Shown here piece by piece: positions 18,564-27,413 of a DNA stretch of 64,000 bases (its first letter is position 1; every line of letters starts with the position of its first letter). Under the pieces are notes generated by a model. That model had not been told where the DNA came from, searched no databases, and was given only the letters and a program-made list of their open reading frames with translations. Source of the DNA: Rhizobium giardinii bv. giardinii H152 (GTDB taxonomy: Bacteria; Pseudomonadota; Alphaproteobacteria; Rhizobiales; Rhizobiaceae). The translations under genes were made by a program, and so were the position numbers. The DNA is taken from assembly GCF_000379605.1 (NCBI RefSeq), contig NZ_KB902757.1, positions 62,192 to 126,191 of the forward strand, given 5' to 3'.

Positions 18564-19271
18564 ATGACGAGTGAGAAGGCGATATCCGGCATCCTCTTCG
18601 ACAAGGACGGCACGCTGCTCGACTATGTCAAGAGCTGGGTTCCGGTGAATTACGAGGTGGCCAGCATCGCCGCCGATGGTGACCAGGAGCTTGCCCGGCG
18701 CCTGCTGGTAGCGGGCGGCATGGACCCCGATACCGGCTATGTCACGCCGGACAGTCTGCTGGCTGCGGGCAATACGGTCGAGATCGCCACCGGCATGGTC
18801 GCCGCCGGCGCGCCCTACACGGTGCAGGAGCTGACGGCGAAGCTCGATGGGCTCTTTTCCAACTCGGCCGCCTTTGCCGTCCCGGTGACCGATCTCGCCG
18901 CCTTCTTTGCCGGCCTGCACGCCAAGGGCTATCGGCTCGGCGTCGCCTCCAGCGACAATGAACGTTCGATCCGCGAAACGGCGAAGCGCTTCGGCTTCGA
19001 TGGCTATCTGCACTACGTCGCGGGCTACGACAGCGGCTTCGGCACCAAGCCTCAGCCCGGCATGGTCCATGGCTTCTGCGCTGCGACCGGGCTTGAGCCG
19101 CATCAGGTCGCCGTTGTCGGCGACAACAACCATGATCTGCATATGGGCCGGAGCGCCGGCGTCGGCCTCACCGTGGCGGTGCTGACCGGGACCGGCTCAC
19201 AGCAATCGCTTGCGGCGGCGTCCGATCATTGCCTCAACGATATCACCGAACTCGAGACCGTGCTGATCTGA
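18564..19271 (+). CDS. HAD-family phosphatase (phosphoglycolate phosphatase-like)
   Basis: A 235-residue HAD hydrolase: motif I FDKDGTLLDY, motif II VASSDNERSI, motif III Lys in GTKPQPG and motif IV VVGDNNHDL. Substrate cannot be told from the motifs; phosphoglycolate or another small phosphate ester is typical. A GGGGGA ribosome site lies 7 bases before ATG 18564; an in-frame GTG at 18537 overlaps the end of waaA. Its place between waaA and lpxK could suggest a role in Kdo or lipid A metabolism, but it is not the KdsC type, which is shorter. Confidence 0.82.
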   Translation: MTSEKAISGILFDKDGTLLDYVKSWVPVNYEVASIAADGDQELARRLLVAGGMDPDTGYVTPDSLLAAGNTVEIATGMVAAGAPYTVQELTAKLDGLFSNSAAFAVPVTDLAAFFAGLHAKGYRLGVASSDNERSIRETAKRFGFDGYLHYVAGYDSGFGTKPQPGMVHGFCAATGLEPHQVAVVGDNNHDLHMGRSAGVGLTVAVLTGTGSQQSLAAASDHCLNDITELETVLI

Positions 19272-19475
19272 CGCCCGGCTTGACCTGCTCGCCGACTGGA
19301 ACACCCGCATCGGCAGCCAGGGCGCGTTGCGGGCGATGTCGACCGCCTGGACGGCGAGTTGGACCTGCGACCGGATGGCCTTGGCGGAGGCGTCGCTCCT
19401 ATCCGCTTCCACAAGGCGCCCCTGGCTTTCGCTGGTGTTGAGCGCGCGTTTCGACGTGTCGTAAGGCCTGTTCAT
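19197..19475 (-). other. Open frame of uncertain status antisense to the HAD-lpxK junction
   Basis: Between the HAD gene and lpxK (19272-19566) no gene is needed, but the minus strand carries a 92-codon frame beginning [12 protein letters not shown] with mostly G/C third positions, and overlapping the HAD 3' end by 75 bases. The plus strand of the same segment also has GC-rich third positions, so codon bias does not decide it. I recognise no family. It may be a shadow, a remnant, or a small real gene. Confidence 0.2.
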
Positions 19476-19566
19476 TTGCCGTGGGCGCATATGGCGGTGG
19501 CTTGCAATTCCCGGCAATCTGCCGTTTTGTGTCGCCAGCCAAAGCGTGGGAGGCCTGGAAGGACTG

Positions 19567-20604
19567 ATGGTTTCTGAAGCACCGCCGTTCTGGTGGACCA
19601 AAGCGGATTGGCGCGCCCGTGGCCTCTGGCCCTTCTCCTGGATTTATGGCCGCCTTTCCGGTTGGCGCATGGACCATGCGCGGCGTGCCTCCGTTCCGGT
19701 TCCCATCATCTGTGTCGGCAATTTCACCGTCGGCGGGGCAGGCAAGACGCCGACCGCGATCGCGCTTGCCCGGGCGGCCCGCCAGCGTGGCCTGAAGCCC
19801 GGATTTCTAAGCCGCGGCTATGGCGGTTCGCTCGACGTGACGACTGTGGTCGATCTCGCACACCACCGCGCCCGCGATGTCGGCGACGAGCCGTTGCTTC
19901 TGGCCCGCGAGGGCCTTGCCGTGGTCTGTCGCAGGCGCGTCGAGGGGGCACGTCGATTGGTGGCCGAAGGAGCTGATCTCATCATCATGGACGATGGGTT
20001 TCAGAGCGCCCGGCTGACTTTCGATTTTTCGCTGCTGGTGATCGACAGCCGACGAGGGATCGGCAACGGTTTCCTGATCCCCGCCGGACCTGTCCGCGCG
20101 CCTCTGGGCCATCAGATCCGCCACGCCTCGGCGCTTCTGAAGATCGGCAACGGTGAGCGCGCTGACGCGCTGATCCGCCGTGCAGCCCGCGCCGGCAAGC
20201 AGATTTACGAAGCCAATGTCACGCCTCTCGACGATGGCGGCCTGAGAGAGATGCCGGTTCTCGCCTGGGCGGGTATTGCCGATCCGGAAAAATTCTTCCG
20301 CACGGTGCGCGAGACAGGCGCGGTCCTCGCCGAAAGCCGCAGCTTTCCCGATCACCACCATTTTTCCGAGGACGAAATCGCCGATCTGCTCGATCACGCT
20401 GCAGCCAAAGGCTACCAGCTCGTGACGACGGCCAAAGACATGGTGCGGCTGGAGCGAGGCTTTGGCCGGGCTGCGGAACTGATGGAAAAGAGCCGGGTGA
20501 TCGATGTCGAAGTCCGCTTCGACGACCCTGGTTCGCCGCGCAAGATCATCGATGCGGCGCTGACGGCCGCGCGGGCACGCAGGCTGCGCAAGGACAAGAA
20601 ATAG
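19567..20604 (+). CDS. lpxK: Tetraacyldisaccharide 4'-kinase LpxK
   Basis: A 345-residue membrane-associated kinase that phosphorylates the 4' position of the lipid A disaccharide to give lipid IVA. The N-terminal hydrophobic anchor precedes the P-loop [11 protein letters not shown] (residues 51-61), and [13 protein letters not shown] and the ATP-site region follow. GGAAGGA lies 4 bases before ATG 19567; an in-frame GTG at 19546 is poorer. It converges with the DUF2093 gene after 12 bases and belongs functionally with waaA upstream. Confidence 0.95.
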   Translation: MVSEAPPFWWTKADWRARGLWPFSWIYGRLSGWRMDHARRASVPVPIICVGNFTVGGAGKTPTAIALARAARQRGLKPGFLSRGYGGSLDVTTVVDLAHHRARDVGDEPLLLAREGLAVVCRRRVEGARRLVAEGADLIIMDDGFQSARLTFDFSLLVIDSRRGIGNGFLIPAGPVRAPLGHQIRHASALLKIGNGERADALIRRAARAGKQIYEANVTPLDDGGLREMPVLAWAGIADPEKFFRTVRETGAVLAESRSFPDHHHFSEDEIADLLDHAAAKGYQLVTTAKDMVRLERGFGRAAELMEKSRVIDVEVRFDDPGSPRKIIDAALTAARARRLRKDKK

Positions 20605-20616
20605 CGACGGGGCGCC

Positions 20617-20847
20617 TTAGGATTTCTGGTTCGGCAGAATTCCGGCGCGCTTGTCGGCCTGGTACGACGCCTCCGCATCGGCATAGGGCTCCTGCCGTGC
20701 GACGCTCCAGTAGCGCAGTTCGTCAACGGGAATAGCGGCGCCGGTTACCGCGCAGGTAACATATGATCCGGGCAACACGATCTGGAAGTCGCCGTCGAGA
20801 TAGCGAATCTTGGCTTCCCTGTGCCCGTTGCCCTCAAACCGGTTCAT
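20617..20847 (-). CDS. DUF2093 domain-containing protein
   Basis: A 76-residue protein matching DUF2093 (AKIRYLDGDFQIVLPG, CAVTGAAIPVDELRYWSVARQE). The family is short, alphaproteobacterial and of unknown function; the CxxTGxxI segment with a single Cys does not form a zinc finger. ATG 20847 (MNRFEGNG) is preferred over the in-frame codon at 20865. It lies downstream of mutL on the same strand with a 169-base gap, so cotranscription is possible but not certain. Confidence 0.8.
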   Translation of the reverse strand: MNRFEGNGHREAKIRYLDGDFQIVLPGSYVTCAVTGAAIPVDELRYWSVARQEPYADAEASYQADKRAGILPNQKS

Positions 20848-21016
20848 TGTCCTTCGACCTCGCATCTTCGTCGTCCGCTGTCACAATGCATTCCGGCCGG
20901 CATCCTTCCGGATGCATCCAAGGCCCTGGGCAACTGTGTATCCAAGCATCATCTGTTGTATTCATGCTCTAGCGCGCAAAACGCCAAAGTTCCAGAGCAA
21001 TTGCCATGTCGTATCG

Positions 21017-22816
21017 TCAACTGCGTCCGAACAGCCGCTCGATGTCGGAAAGCTTCAGCTCGATATAGGTCGGCCGGCCGTGGTTGCACTGGCCCGAGCC
21101 GGGTGTTGCCTCCATCTGCCGGAGCAGCGCATTCATTTCCTCTGGCCTGAGCCGCCGGCCGGAGCGCACGGAACCGTGGCAGGCCATGGTCGCCGCCAGA
21201 TAGTCGAGCCGGCTGGCGAGCCCATTGGCCGTGTCCCATTCGGCGAGCTCGTCGGCCAGTTGCCGCACCAGTCCGACGGCATCGATTTCGCCGAGCATCG
21301 ACGGTGTTTCGCGGATGGCGACGGCGCCGGGGCCGAAACGCTCGATCCCCAATCCCAGCCGTGAAAATTCGGCGGCATGGCTCACCAGCCGGTCGCAATC
21401 GTCTTCCGGCAGATCGACGATTTCCGGAATGAGCAGTGCCTGTGCCGGGATCGGCCTGGAATTCAATCCCTTGCGCAATTCTTCGAAGACCAGCCGCTCA
21501 TGCGCCGCATGCTGATCGACGATGACAAGGCCATCCTCGGTCTGGGCGACGATATAGTTCTCATGCAGTTGCGCCCGCGCCGCACCGAGTGGGTGGGACC
21601 TCTCGGGTTGGGATACGGTCATCGCTTCGGGTTCAAACGTTGGCGCGCGGGCGGATGGTGTTGCCATCTCGGCAAAGGCAGCCTGCGGCGCCTCGCCGAA
21701 TCCGCGCGGCGGCGCATCGAATGCCATCGGCCGGTAGGGCGAGGCGGCAGCGCTCCAACCGCCATGCGGCCGCTGCGGTTCCGGACGGAACGCCCGCATC
21801 AAGCCGCTGGCGCCGGTCGTCGAGGCGCGGTCGCCATCCTGGGCCAGGGCCTGCCGGATCGCGCCGATGATCAGGCCGCGAATGAGGCCCGGGTCGCGGA
21901 AGCGGACATCGGATTTTGCCGGATGCACATTGACGTCCACCACATCCGGATCGACCGTCAGCGACAGCACCGCCACCGGATAGCGGCCTTGCGGTATGGT
22001 CTCGGCATAGGCCGCGCGCAGCGCCGACCAGATCAGCTTGTCCTGCACCGGGCGGCCGTTGACGAAGGCGTATTGCTGCAGCGAGTTGCCACGGTTGAAG
22101 GTCGGTACGCCGGCAAAGCCGGTCAGCCGCGCGCCTTCGCGTTCCGCATCGATTTCGATGGCATTGTCGCGGAAATCACGGCCAAGGACCTGGGCGATGC
22201 GGGCAAGCCGGTCGTCGCCGGTGGATGGAAATTCCAGTGTCGTCCGGTCTGAGCCCGACAGCACGAAGCGAACGCCCGGAAAGGCGATCGCCATGCGCCG
22301 CACCACGTCGGCGATCGCCGAGGCTTCGGCCCGTTCCGTCTTCATGAAGTTCAACCGCGCCGGCGTGGCGAAGAACAGGTCGCGGACCTCGACCACGGTC
22401 CCCTGGTTGACGGCAGCGGGCCTTACCGGCTGCAGCTTGCCGCCGATCACCGCGATCTCGGCGCCATGGCTTGCGCCGCCCGGGCGGCTGGCAATCGTCA
22501 GCCGCGCGACGGAGCCGATCGAGGGCAGCGCCTCGCCGCGGAACCCGAGCGTGCGGATGTCGAGAAGATTGTCATCGAGCTTGGAGGTGCAATGACGGCG
22601 CACGGCGAGTTCGAGATCGTCCGGTCCCATGCCGCAGCCGTTGTCGACGACCCGAAGCAGCGTCTTGCCGCCGCCCGCGGTGGCGATCTCGATGCGCGTT
22701 GCGCCCGCATCGAGCGCATTCTCGATCAGTTCCTTGGCCGCACTCGCCGGCCGTTCGATGACCTCGCCGGCGGCGATCTGGTTGATGAGGGTCTCGGAAA
22801 GTTGTTTGATGGGCAT
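21017..22816 (-). CDS. mutL: DNA mismatch repair protein MutL (endonuclease-type)
   Basis: A 599-residue mismatch repair ATPase. The N-terminal GHKL ATPase is complete ([17 protein letters not shown] opening, [15 protein letters not shown]). The C-terminal dimerisation domain contains [12 protein letters not shown] (from Asp434), the DQHAx2Ex4E metal-binding nuclease motif, plus ACHGSV and NHGRP, so this MutL should have intrinsic nicking activity as in bacteria lacking MutH. The gene reads away from the PAS/receiver gene; 281 bases separate their starts. Confidence 0.95.
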   Translation of the reverse strand: MPIKQLSETLINQIAAGEVIERPASAAKELIENALDAGATRIEIATAGGGKTLLRVVDNGCGMGPDDLELAVRRHCTSKLDDNLLDIRTLGFRGEALPSIGSVARLTIASRPGGASHGAEIAVIGGKLQPVRPAAVNQGTVVEVRDLFFATPARLNFMKTERAEASAIADVVRRMAIAFPGVRFVLSGSDRTTLEFPSTGDDRLARIAQVLGRDFRDNAIEIDAEREGARLTGFAGVPTFNRGNSLQQYAFVNGRPVQDKLIWSALRAAYAETIPQGRYPVAVLSLTVDPDVVDVNVHPAKSDVRFRDPGLIRGLIIGAIRQALAQDGDRASTTGASGLMRAFRPEPQRPHGGWSAAASPYRPMAFDAPPRGFGEAPQAAFAEMATPSARAPTFEPEAMTVSQPERSHPLGAARAQLHENYIVAQTEDGLVIVDQHAAHERLVFEELRKGLNSRPIPAQALLIPEIVDLPEDDCDRLVSHAAEFSRLGLGIERFGPGAVAIRETPSMLGEIDAVGLVRQLADELAEWDTANGLASRLDYLAATMACHGSVRSGRRLRPEEMNALLRQMEATPGSGQCNHGRPTYIELKLSDIERLFGRS

Positions 22817-23097
22817 GGCCTATTGTCCGGGATTCGCCCCTGTATGAAAAGTACGTCGCGCATTCTATCCCCGGATGTGTCGAAAAGGGCATGCCCGATA
22901 AAGTCATGTGCGTTTAATCAGGCCTTAATACAAAGCTGCGACTTTCGCCGAGAACCTGAATGAGCACGGGTTTTGTCATTTGGTGCTTGTGGCGCAGCTG
23001 GCCGCCCGAGGCTTTCATTCCAAATACGGCCAACGAGGCACGTCCGTCAGCATGTCCCGCGAAAAAGAAGCCGCCAAGGTTATATGAGGGCTATGCA

Positions 23098-24834
23098 ATG
23101 ATCGATGTAGCGTCTTTCGGCGCGAACATCCAGAAATCGGTGCTCGAGGCGATGTCTGATGCGCTCGGCCTGGCTATTCTTGTCTGCGACAAGAATGATG
23201 AGATCATTTTCGCAGGCCGGCCCATTCTCCAGTTTTACCCCATCCCGGCGCAATTCCTGGAAACTGGAACGCGGCTCAGGGATTTTCTCGGCGCCGTCTT
23301 CGATTCCGGCGTCCGCAGCGGCACCGCTCCGGAAACGAGCCGCAGGCATTCCAATCGCGACGAATGGATTTCCGAGCATCTGTCCCACCATTGGCGCGAG
23401 CGCTTCGAAGTGGTGGAGCGCATCGGTCGCCACCGCTGGATCAGCCTGCGCAAGCGGCGGCTCCCCAACGGTCTTGGCATCGTCTCCATCACCGACGTTT
23501 CCGAGCAGAAAAAACGCGAAGAGCAGATACAGCTCGATCTTGAACGGATCGAATTGACCGAGGACATCCTCGATTGCATGCCCAATCCGATCTGCGTGAA
23601 AGACCGCAACCTGAACTATGTCGCCGTCAACAAGGCCTTCGCCGCAATCCATGGCTTGTCGCCGGAGGCCATCCTCGGGCGTTCCGTGTGGGACCTTCTG
23701 GAGCCGGAACTCGCCGAAAAATTCGAACGGACCGACCGCGCGACGCTGGAAACCGGAGCAGTCCATTGCCAGCCTGAGCAGATCGTCCAGGCCGATGGCG
23801 AAGATCTCTGGGTGGTCACCCGCAAGTTCCGCGTTGGCGGCCCGGGAAAATTTCTGCTGGTCACCTGCATGAACGACGTGACCGATCTCGTCGTCGGCTA
23901 CGGCGACCGTGACGGCGTCACGACCGGCCGGTCGCCCCTGGATGTCAAGGATTACAACGCCTTCGTCCCGGCCCAGAATTGCTATGACCCCTTCCGATCG
24001 ATCGATATGCAGCACCTCGTCGAAGCCGGTGCGATCATCGAGCCGGTGTCCGCGATCAGGCACCGGATCCTGCTGGTGACGTCGTCAGCTGTTCTCGAGC
24101 AGAACCTCGTGCCGCTGCTGCGTCGATGGGGCCTCGACGCATGTGCGGTCAGAACCAGAGCGGAACTGACAGCGTTCGAGGAGGTTTGCGCGGCCCGCGG
24201 TATCGAGATCGCGGCACTCGTTGTCGACGGCGCGATGCCTGAGGCGCACGATGTGGTCACCAACTGGACGGCATTGCCATCCTTGCAACTGGCAAAGAAT
24301 TGGACAGCATGCGACCTGCGCGCAAGGGTGCTTGCACTTTGCGGTAAGGGCTCGGGCGGCGACGTTGCTTGTGCGGCCAGTGCCCCGGCCGATTGGGATA
24401 TCATCGTGCCGGATATCGGGCCTGCCGGCCGGCCGGCGCCCGACGTCGAAGTCGTGGTCGCCGAAGACAACGAAATCAACCAGTTCGTCTTTGCCCAGAT
24501 CCTCGAAGGGCTGGGCATATCCTACCGCATCGCCGCCAATGGCGAGGAAGCCGTGCGGCTCTGGCAGCAATACCGGCCGAACCTCGTCCTCATGGATGTT
24601 TCCATGCCGGTCATGAACGGCTTCGATGCGGCGCGCGCGATACGCGCGGCGGAAAAATCGGCCGCCTTCCAGACGCCGATCATCGCCGTAACGGCCCAGG
24701 CCCTCGACATCGATATCGACGAGAGCAAGGCGGCAGGCATGGACGATCACATCACCAAGCCGATCAGCCCCGACATGATAGAAGCCGTCTACCGCAAGTT
24801 CGTCGTCACCAGACCCGAACGTATGGCAGGCTGA
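23098..24834 (+). CDS. PAS-PAS-receiver signalling protein without a histidine kinase domain
   Basis: A 578-residue cytoplasmic protein. Two PAS-type domains occupy about residues 10-140 and 155-270 (DCMPNPICVKDRNLNYVAVN marks the second). Residues about 315-430 read like a degenerate receiver (HRILLVTSSAVLEQNL...), with no clear phosphoacceptor context. The C-terminus is a complete receiver: Glu/Asp pair in VVAEDNEIN, phosphoacceptor Asp500 in LMDVSMP, Thr in VTAQ and Lys554 in TKP. No H-box, N-box or G-box is present, so it is not a hybrid kinase. A GAGGG ribosome site precedes ATG 23098; the frame is open further up to 22960. A GGDEF-EAL gene follows. Confidence 0.85.
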   Translation: MIDVASFGANIQKSVLEAMSDALGLAILVCDKNDEIIFAGRPILQFYPIPAQFLETGTRLRDFLGAVFDSGVRSGTAPETSRRHSNRDEWISEHLSHHWRERFEVVERIGRHRWISLRKRRLPNGLGIVSITDVSEQKKREEQIQLDLERIELTEDILDCMPNPICVKDRNLNYVAVNKAFAAIHGLSPEAILGRSVWDLLEPELAEKFERTDRATLETGAVHCQPEQIVQADGEDLWVVTRKFRVGGPGKFLLVTCMNDVTDLVVGYGDRDGVTTGRSPLDVKDYNAFVPAQNCYDPFRSIDMQHLVEAGAIIEPVSAIRHRILLVTSSAVLEQNLVPLLRRWGLDACAVRTRAELTAFEEVCAARGIEIAALVVDGAMPEAHDVVTNWTALPSLQLAKNWTACDLRARVLALCGKGSGGDVACAASAPADWDIIVPDIGPAGRPAPDVEVVVAEDNEINQFVFAQILEGLGISYRIAANGEEAVRLWQQYRPNLVLMDVSMPVMNGFDAARAIRAAEKSAAFQTPIIAVTAQALDIDIDESKAAGMDDHITKPISPDMIEAVYRKFVVTRPERMAG

Positions 24835-25023
24835 AGTCCGGTCGAGCCCCGAATGACCGGGGAAGGAGGGCGCGCAGGGCAGATTTACCGAATAACCCGT
24901 GTCAACTCCCAAGAAATCGGGGAGGCACTGTGGAAACTGGTCAGGCGATGCTTTCGAAATCTTAACCCTCGCTGTTCATCGTCTATTCCTGACAATGCCT
25001 TAGAGCCAATCCGGGAATGCGTT

Positions 25024-26385
25024 ATGAATTCTGCTGAAACGTCGTCTCAGCACATAAGCCAGAATGATCTGCATGCCATGGCCTATACCGATCCGCTGAC
25101 CGGTCTTGGCAATGCGTATCGGCTGCGCGACAAGGTACGGCAAATCGCCGCCGACCGCGCGAGCGACCCGGCGCCCTTTACCATCGGCCTTGCCAACCTC
25201 GATGGGTTCAAGCCGATCAACGATCTCTTCGGGCCAAATGCCGGCGACGAAATCCTCTGCCAGGTTGCCAATCGGCTGCTTGCCTGCGTTCCCGATGGCG
25301 CGACCGTCATTCGTGCCGGCGGCGACGAGTTCGCCTTCGTGCTGCCGCTGGTGTTCGAGCGCAAGGCCGCCGAGAAGGTCGGCAACATGCTGAAGGAGGT
25401 GCTGTCGGCTCCCTTCGATCTCGGTGAACGCAACGTCCGCCTGTCCGCCTCCTTCGGTTTCGCCGTCTATCCCTTCGCCGGCGAGGAATTCGAGGATCTG
25501 CTGAAAAGCGCCGACACGGCACTCTACCGCTCGAAGCGCCGCGGCCGCGGGCAGATCACCGTCTATTCCCAGGAAATCGCCCAGGAGATGAAGCGCGCTA
25601 CGCAGCTCGAACAGGCGCTGCGCAATGCCATCATCGCCGACGAGGTCGATGTGCATTTCCAGCCGATCGTCAATCTGGAGACGGAAACGGTGGCCGGCTT
25701 CGAAGCTTTGGCGCGCTGGTGCGACCCGGATCTCGGCTATGTTTCACCAGCCGTCTTCGTGCCGCTCGCTGAGGAACGTGGCTTCATCGATGCCCTCTCG
25801 GAAACGCTGCTGCGCAAGGCAGCCGAGACGGCGCTGCAGTGGCCGAAGGAGCTCTTTCTCTCCTTCAACCTGTCGTCGGCACAGCTGATGGACCCGTCGA
25901 CAAGTGCCAACGTGCTGGCGATCATCAATCGCGTCGGCCTCGATCCTCGTCGCCTGGAACTGGAAATCACCGAAACCGCCGTCATGACCGATGCCGACGT
26001 GGCGCAGAAGATCGTGACCGAACTCAGGGCCGCCGGCGTTCGCATATCGCTCGATGATTTCGGCACCGGCCAATCCAGCCTCGGCCGGCTGCGCGATTTC
26101 GCCTTTGACAAGGTCAAGGTCGACCGCGCCTTTGTTTCACGCATTGTCGCCGATCGCGCGTCGGAACACATTGTCAAGGCGATCATCGCCATGTGCGACG
26201 GGCTGGAGCTCGAAGTCGTTGCCGAGGGGATCGAGAATTCATCCGAAGCGTCGAAACTGCAGGGTCTCGGCTGCGGCATGGGGCAGGGCTATTTCTATGG
26301 AAAGCCTGCCGACGCCGTCACGACGCTCCGTTATCTCGCGGAAAAATATCAGGAAGCCGTGCCGGCGCTGTCCCTCGCAATCTGA
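25024..26385 (+). CDS. GGDEF-EAL domain protein (cyclic di-GMP turnover)
   Basis: A 453-residue soluble protein with a GGDEF domain (about residues 15-180) and an EAL domain (about 190-440). The EAL part has GFEALARW, ELEITETAV, DDFGTG, KVDRAF and VAEGIE, so c-di-GMP phosphodiesterase activity is plausible. In the GGDEF part the signature GGDEF is intact, but the first metal-binding Asp of the DxD pair is Asn58 (ANLDGF), suggesting weak or no cyclase activity. I chose ATG 25024; the frame is open upstream to 24853 without domain content. No sensor domain: the upstream PAS/receiver protein may provide input. Its 3' end overlaps the LysR gene by 37 bases. Confidence 0.9.
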   Translation: MNSAETSSQHISQNDLHAMAYTDPLTGLGNAYRLRDKVRQIAADRASDPAPFTIGLANLDGFKPINDLFGPNAGDEILCQVANRLLACVPDGATVIRAGGDEFAFVLPLVFERKAAEKVGNMLKEVLSAPFDLGERNVRLSASFGFAVYPFAGEEFEDLLKSADTALYRSKRRGRGQITVYSQEIAQEMKRATQLEQALRNAIIADEVDVHFQPIVNLETETVAGFEALARWCDPDLGYVSPAVFVPLAEERGFIDALSETLLRKAAETALQWPKELFLSFNLSSAQLMDPSTSANVLAIINRVGLDPRRLELEITETAVMTDADVAQKIVTELRAAGVRISLDDFGTGQSSLGRLRDFAFDKVKVDRAFVSRIVADRASEHIVKAIIAMCDGLELEVVAEGIENSSEASKLQGLGCGMGQGYFYGKPADAVTTLRYLAEKYQEAVPALSLAI

Positions 26386-27323
26386 GGCCCGTCGCCTTCG
26401 CCGGCCAGCATTTCGCGGTGACCTTCCGCAAGCAGCCAGTCGCGCACCCGCCGGGCCTGATGGTTGAGTTCGCGCGAACGCGGCCAGACCACATAGAACG
26501 ACAGATCCGTCTTCAGCACATGGTTGCCGACCGGAACAAGCGCACCGGACCGGACCTGCCGCTCGATCAGATGGTTCCAGCCGAGCGCAATGCCTTCGCC
26601 CGCAAGCACCGCCTGGATGACAAGCACATAGTCGTTGAGCGTCAGCCGCCGAGACTGGGTGGGATAAGACACTCCTGCGCTGGCAAACCATTCCTGCCAG
26701 CTATAGGCGCGCCGGACCGGCTCCTCCAGATGGATCAACGGGTGTTTCAACAGATCGGCGGGATGCTGCGGCATGCCGTGAGCCTCGACGAACGCGGGCG
26801 ACGCCACGGCGCTGATCACTTCCGGTGCAAGCAGGGCCGTGTGATAGCGCGGCCAGTTGGCGGGATCGCCGCCGCCGCGCACGCCGAGCGGGATCGGCTC
26901 CTCTTCCAGATCGAGATCGCGCACGCTGGTCTGGATCCGCAGGTCTATTTCCGGCAGGTCTTCGCGCAGCTTGGTCAGCCGCGGCAGCATCCACATCGAG
27001 GCAAAGGCGGTGGAAGCCGCGAGCGTGACATTGCTCTCGCGCCGCTTCGCGCGGATATCCTCGGCGGACTTCTGAATCCGTGACAGCCCGAGCGACACGT
27101 CGGCGTGGAATTTCTCGCCGGCCTCCGTCAGCTGGACGGCACGGTGGACCCGGTGAAACAACGGCACGCCGAGCTGCTCCTCCAAGCCTCGGATGGCATA
27201 GGAGACTGCAGCCTGCGTCATCGCCAGCTCATGGGCGGCGCGGGTGAAATTCTGGTGGCGACCGGCCGCCTCGAAGACGATCAGGCTGGACGCGGAGGGG
27301 AGCAGGCGGCGCAAGGTTTCCAT
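26349..27323 (-). CDS. LysR-family transcriptional regulator (GcvA-like)
   Basis: A 324-residue LysR regulator. The N-terminal winged helix (FEAAGRHQNFTRAAHELAMTQAAVSYAIRGLEEQLG, residues about 18-52, shown here only as landmarks of the helix-turn-helix) is followed by a substrate-binding domain from about residue 95. The AMTQAAVSYAIR recognition helix places it near GcvA/AmpR-type regulators. It is divergent from the mttB-like gene; the 90-base gap has a 7+7 inverted repeat right at its own start codon, so it most likely controls the methyltransferase/flavoprotein unit and itself. Confidence 0.9.
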   Translation of the reverse strand: METLRRLLPSASSLIVFEAAGRHQNFTRAAHELAMTQAAVSYAIRGLEEQLGVPLFHRVHRAVQLTEAGEKFHADVSLGLSRIQKSAEDIRAKRRESNVTLAASTAFASMWMLPRLTKLREDLPEIDLRIQTSVRDLDLEEEPIPLGVRGGGDPANWPRYHTALLAPEVISAVASPAFVEAHGMPQHPADLLKHPLIHLEEPVRRAYSWQEWFASAGVSYPTQSRRLTLNDYVLVIQAVLAGEGIALGWNHLIERQVRSGALVPVGNHVLKTDLSFYVVWPRSRELNHQARRVRDWLLAEGHREMLAGEGDGPQIARDSAGTAS

Positions 27324-27352
27324 AAATTCAGCTTATATCATGTGTTGAATTT
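27324..27352. promoter_or_regulatory. Inverted repeat in LysR/mttB-like divergent promoter
   Basis: AAATTCA (27324-27330) and TGAATTT (27346-27352) form a perfect 7-base dyad with a 15-base spacer, located directly upstream of the LysR start and 62 bases before the mttB-like start. Size and position fit a LysR-type binding site; the assignment is inference. Confidence 0.5.
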
Positions 27353-27413
27353 TTCCAGCGTTACAATGGCCTTTTTCACCAGTAGCCTCGACTGAGACAA
27401 TGGGAGGCAATGG

